Positions 62,434-64,000 of a DNA stretch of 64,000 bases are shown here, piece after piece. The position numbers and the translations under genes were made by a program. The stretch spans positions 1 to 64,000 of the forward strand of contig NZ_VIYG01000002.1 of the NCBI RefSeq assembly GCF_009389585.1. Direction: 5' to 3'. The first letter of the stretch is position 1, and each line of letters starts with the position of its first letter. Under the pieces are notes generated by a model. That model worked only from the letters and a program-made list of their open reading frames with translations, was not told the DNA's origin and did not search any database. The stretch is from Oceanobacillus sp. CFH 90083 (GTDB lineage Bacteria > Bacillota > Bacilli > Bacillales > Amphibacillaceae).

Positions 62434-62466
62434 ATGAAACAGGTTATGCAGGTGATTGGAAAGTAG
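62434..62466 (+). CDS. Candidate 10-codon leader peptide
   Basis: AAAGGAG is nine bases before an ATG that reads MKQVMQVIGK and stops at 62464-62466. A TATAAT at 62391-62396 lies just upstream. It sits on the presumed mRNA of the GNAT gene, 75 bases ahead of that start. It could be a regulatory uORF or a leftover of a lost gene. Confidence 0.35.
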   Translation: MKQVMQVIGK

Positions 62467-62541
62467 AGATATTTTCCCTTTTCAATCATTTTTATATGAA
62501 AAAGACGGATAAAATGAAGTGAAAAGGAGATTTATAAATTT

Positions 62542-63090
62542 ATGTATTCAGATAGAAACCTGACTATTCGCCCTATTAAGGAAAAAGATTTGCCACGTCT
62601 ATGGGAATTAATTTTCAAAGAAGAAAAACCTGAATGGAAGAAATGGGATGCCCCCTATTTTCCACATCAGACAAAATCATATGAAGCTTTTTTATCGGAA
62701 CAAGCGGATTGGATAGCTTGTGAGAATTACTGGGTTATAGAAATTGATGGAAATGTCCATGGAACCATTTCTTATTATTGGGAGCATGAACCTTCCTGCT
62801 GGATCGAGATTGGTATTGTCTTACATGAAGCAGATTCCTGGGGAAACGGTATTGGCACACGAGCTCTGAAATTATGGATTAACCATCTTTTTAACCAGTT
62901 ACCGCTGGTTCGTATTGGTTTAACAACCTGGTCCGGCAATCAGCGGATGATTCGTGTTGCGGAAAAGCTCGGTATGCAAATGGAAGCACGGATTCGCAAG
63001 GTCCGGTACTATAATGGCGAATATTATGATTCGATTCGTATGGGAATGCTGCGTGAGGAATGGGAACAGGAGCATTATAGCGAATCCTGA
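62542..63090 (+). CDS. GNAT family N-acetyltransferase
   Basis: A 182-residue acetyl-CoA-dependent acetyltransferase of the RimJ/RimL-like type. N-terminal LTIRPIKEKDLPRLWEL, the acetyl-CoA loop DSWGNGIGTRALKLW near residue 97, and the tail NQRMIRVAEKLGMQMEARIR near 133 are diagnostic. Substrate could be a protein N-terminus, an amino acid or an antibiotic; not decidable. AAGGAG is about 12 bases ahead of the ATG. Confidence 0.9.
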   Translation: MYSDRNLTIRPIKEKDLPRLWELIFKEEKPEWKKWDAPYFPHQTKSYEAFLSEQADWIACENYWVIEIDGNVHGTISYYWEHEPSCWIEIGIVLHEADSWGNGIGTRALKLWINHLFNQLPLVRIGLTTWSGNQRMIRVAEKLGMQMEARIRKVRYYNGEYYDSIRMGMLREEWEQEHYSES

Positions 63091-63093
63091 TGC

Positions 63094-63129
63094 AAAAGAC
63101 AGGTCTTGCTTGAGACAGACCCGTCTTTT
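63094..63129 (+). terminator. Terminator after the GNAT gene
   Basis: AAAAGACAGGTCT and AGACCCGTCTTTT pair with one G-U/mismatch position around a ten-base loop. Confidence 0.8.
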
Positions 63130-63172
63130 AGTTATGATAAACGATTTTCCATACCCTTTTTATCATGAATTT

Positions 63173-63688
63173 TTATTTTACTTCCTGTTCTTTCATTTTC
63201 ATAGGAATTTCTACTTGCCTTGATTCAGAGGTTTTATATAAATCAAGAAGATATGTCATTAAGCGATTTTCCACTTTTTCCATCATTTTTTGGGCACTGA
63301 TTTCTAAAAGCTTCAAACTTAATTGCGGATACTGTAATAATATTTTTTGAAAATCCTCCTGTTTTAGCAGGCATACTTCCGTTTTTTGCATTGCTTCCCC
63401 AAATAGATTTTCATTTCGGGCTCCTAGCAGCAAACCTTCACCTTCATAGCCGTTCGGTCAGACCACTCTTAATAATTGTTCGCTTCCGGCTGCTGAAAGC
63501 TGATATACTTTCATATTGCCGCGGGCGATGGCAACTAATTGCGGATTTCCATCCGGCGTAATAATCTGCTCTCCCTTTTCAAAAACTTGATGGACGACTA
63601 ATTGGTTAATAATCCTTTGATCCTTTAAATCTATTTGAACATAGATACTAGCCTTCGATTTCTTGATAATAGCCTCTCTTAGGCAGTC
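63173..63688 (-). pseudogene. Decayed Crp/Fnr-family regulator
   Basis: On the minus strand one frame reads a cyclic-nucleotide-binding-type domain: INQLVVHQVFEKGEQIITPD, LVAIARGNMKVYQLSAAGSE, then an in-frame TGA at 63458-63460 (RVV*PNGYEGEG), then NLFGEAMQKTEVCLLKQEDF and a dimer helix. The frame stops at MKEQEVK, right where the DNA-binding helix-turn-helix should begin, and the N-terminal part is also missing. So there are three lesions: 5' loss, a nonsense codon (CGA to TGA fits), and 3' loss. Not functional as Crp/Fnr. Confidence 0.8.
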
Positions 63689-63755
63689 TCATAACAAAAC
63701 TGAGCAGTATAAAACCTGCTGCAATGGAACGTAACGACCAGAAAAAAAGCATAGA

Positions 63756-63998
63756 TTAACGTCTCTTCTTTGCCAAGATTAGAAATAATAGAATGATTAC
63801 ACCAGCATAAATAACAATCCATATAAATGACAGATAGGATAAGTGAGACAGGCTGTCTCCTTCCCATTGAATCAGCGGTTGTTGAGTAACTGTCGCCGGC
63901 GGTAAAAGCCACGTGACATATCTGATTGATGCAGGCAAAGCTTCATGAATCCCAAGTGCAGTAATAGACAGAATAATTGTCAGCGCTAAACCGCCATA
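63756..63998 (-). CDS. C-terminal end of a membrane protein (partial, runs off the window)
   Basis: Open from the window edge to TAA at 63756. About 80 residues with two hydrophobic segments (LALTIILSITALGIHEAL and FIWIVIYAGVIILLFLILA) and a basic end AKKRR. The loop with SIRYVTWLLPPATVTQQPL fits an ABC-2-type permease, but this is a weak assignment without the N-terminal part. The stop is followed by the relic regulator. Confidence 0.5.
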   Translation of the reverse strand, partial: YGGLALTIILSITALGIHEALPASIRYVTWLLPPATVTQQPLIQWEGDSLSHLSYLSFIWIVIYAGVIILLFLILAKKRR

Positions 63999-64000
63999 TG

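Noticed and set aside
62277-62522. 81-codon plus-strand frame overlapping the NlpC/P60 terminator
   Set aside because: Runs through the terminator stem and has no start signal at its beginning.

Overview
The window is a low-GC Gram-positive chromosome segment from a spore-forming Bacillaceae. Gene content and order resemble Oceanobacillus/Virgibacillus relatives of Bacillus subtilis; the genus is an inference from memory. Support comes from strong AGGAGG-type ribosome sites, frequent TTG/GTG starts, sporulation genes (yunB, yutH, yutC), menaquinone genes, T-box, S-box, FMN and lysine riboswitches, and acidic exported proteins plus K+ and Na+-linked transporters that fit a halotolerant lifestyle. 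There are no rRNA or tRNA genes, CRISPR arrays, complete insertion sequences or prophage.

Layout. 0.5-8 kb: rhodanese, an exported hypothetical protein, leuS with a leucine T-box, mnmM, a gamma carbonic anhydrase-like protein and metK with a SAM-I riboswitch. 8.7-13.3 kb: pckA, whose 5' end looks frameshifted, and a YtlA-YtlC-YtlD ABC importer. 13.3-16.6 kb: Nudix hydrolase YtkD, two small hypotheticals and a repeated-TM-helix membrane protein. 16.7-24.3 kb: menF-menD-menH-menB-menE on the minus strand with menA divergent; menC is absent from the cluster. 24.4-33 kb: ribU with an FMN riboswitch, aminopeptidase YtoP, an odd thioredoxin-fold protein, a K+ channel, yugI, pgi, an acetyltransferase relic, a PatB-type C-S lyase and a lipoprotein Cu/Zn superoxide dismutase. 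33-45 kb: ptsH, deoD, and the yui/yum/yut block (NADH dehydrogenase, ferredoxin-NADP reductase, HesB and Nfu Fe-S proteins, dapF, pgpA, a SufR-like regulator). 45-57 kb: amidase, yutD, yutC-lytH, metP with the 36-residue metS, a lysine-riboswitch-controlled NhaC-type transporter, and yunB/C/D/E. 57-61 kb: a sigma-W-type envelope-stress operon resembling ydjFGHI. 61-64 kb: a NlpC/P60 protein with its catalytic Cys replaced by Ser, a GNAT gene, a decayed Crp/Fnr regulator and the end of a membrane protein running off the window.

Most genes are core functions in an order close to two B. subtilis segments (the yt* and yu* regions) joined together. The parts most worth a second look are the pckA 5' frameshift with a CcpN-like site at its promoter, the Cys-to-Ser NlpC/P60 protein with a structured leader, the riboswitch-based reassignment of the NhaC-like antiporter to lysine transport, a Fur-like box in front of the Nfu gene, two related dispersed repeats, two pseudogenes, and the shortened PspA-position protein in the sigma-W operon. 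I did not find a clear multi-gene system that looks wholly undescribed.
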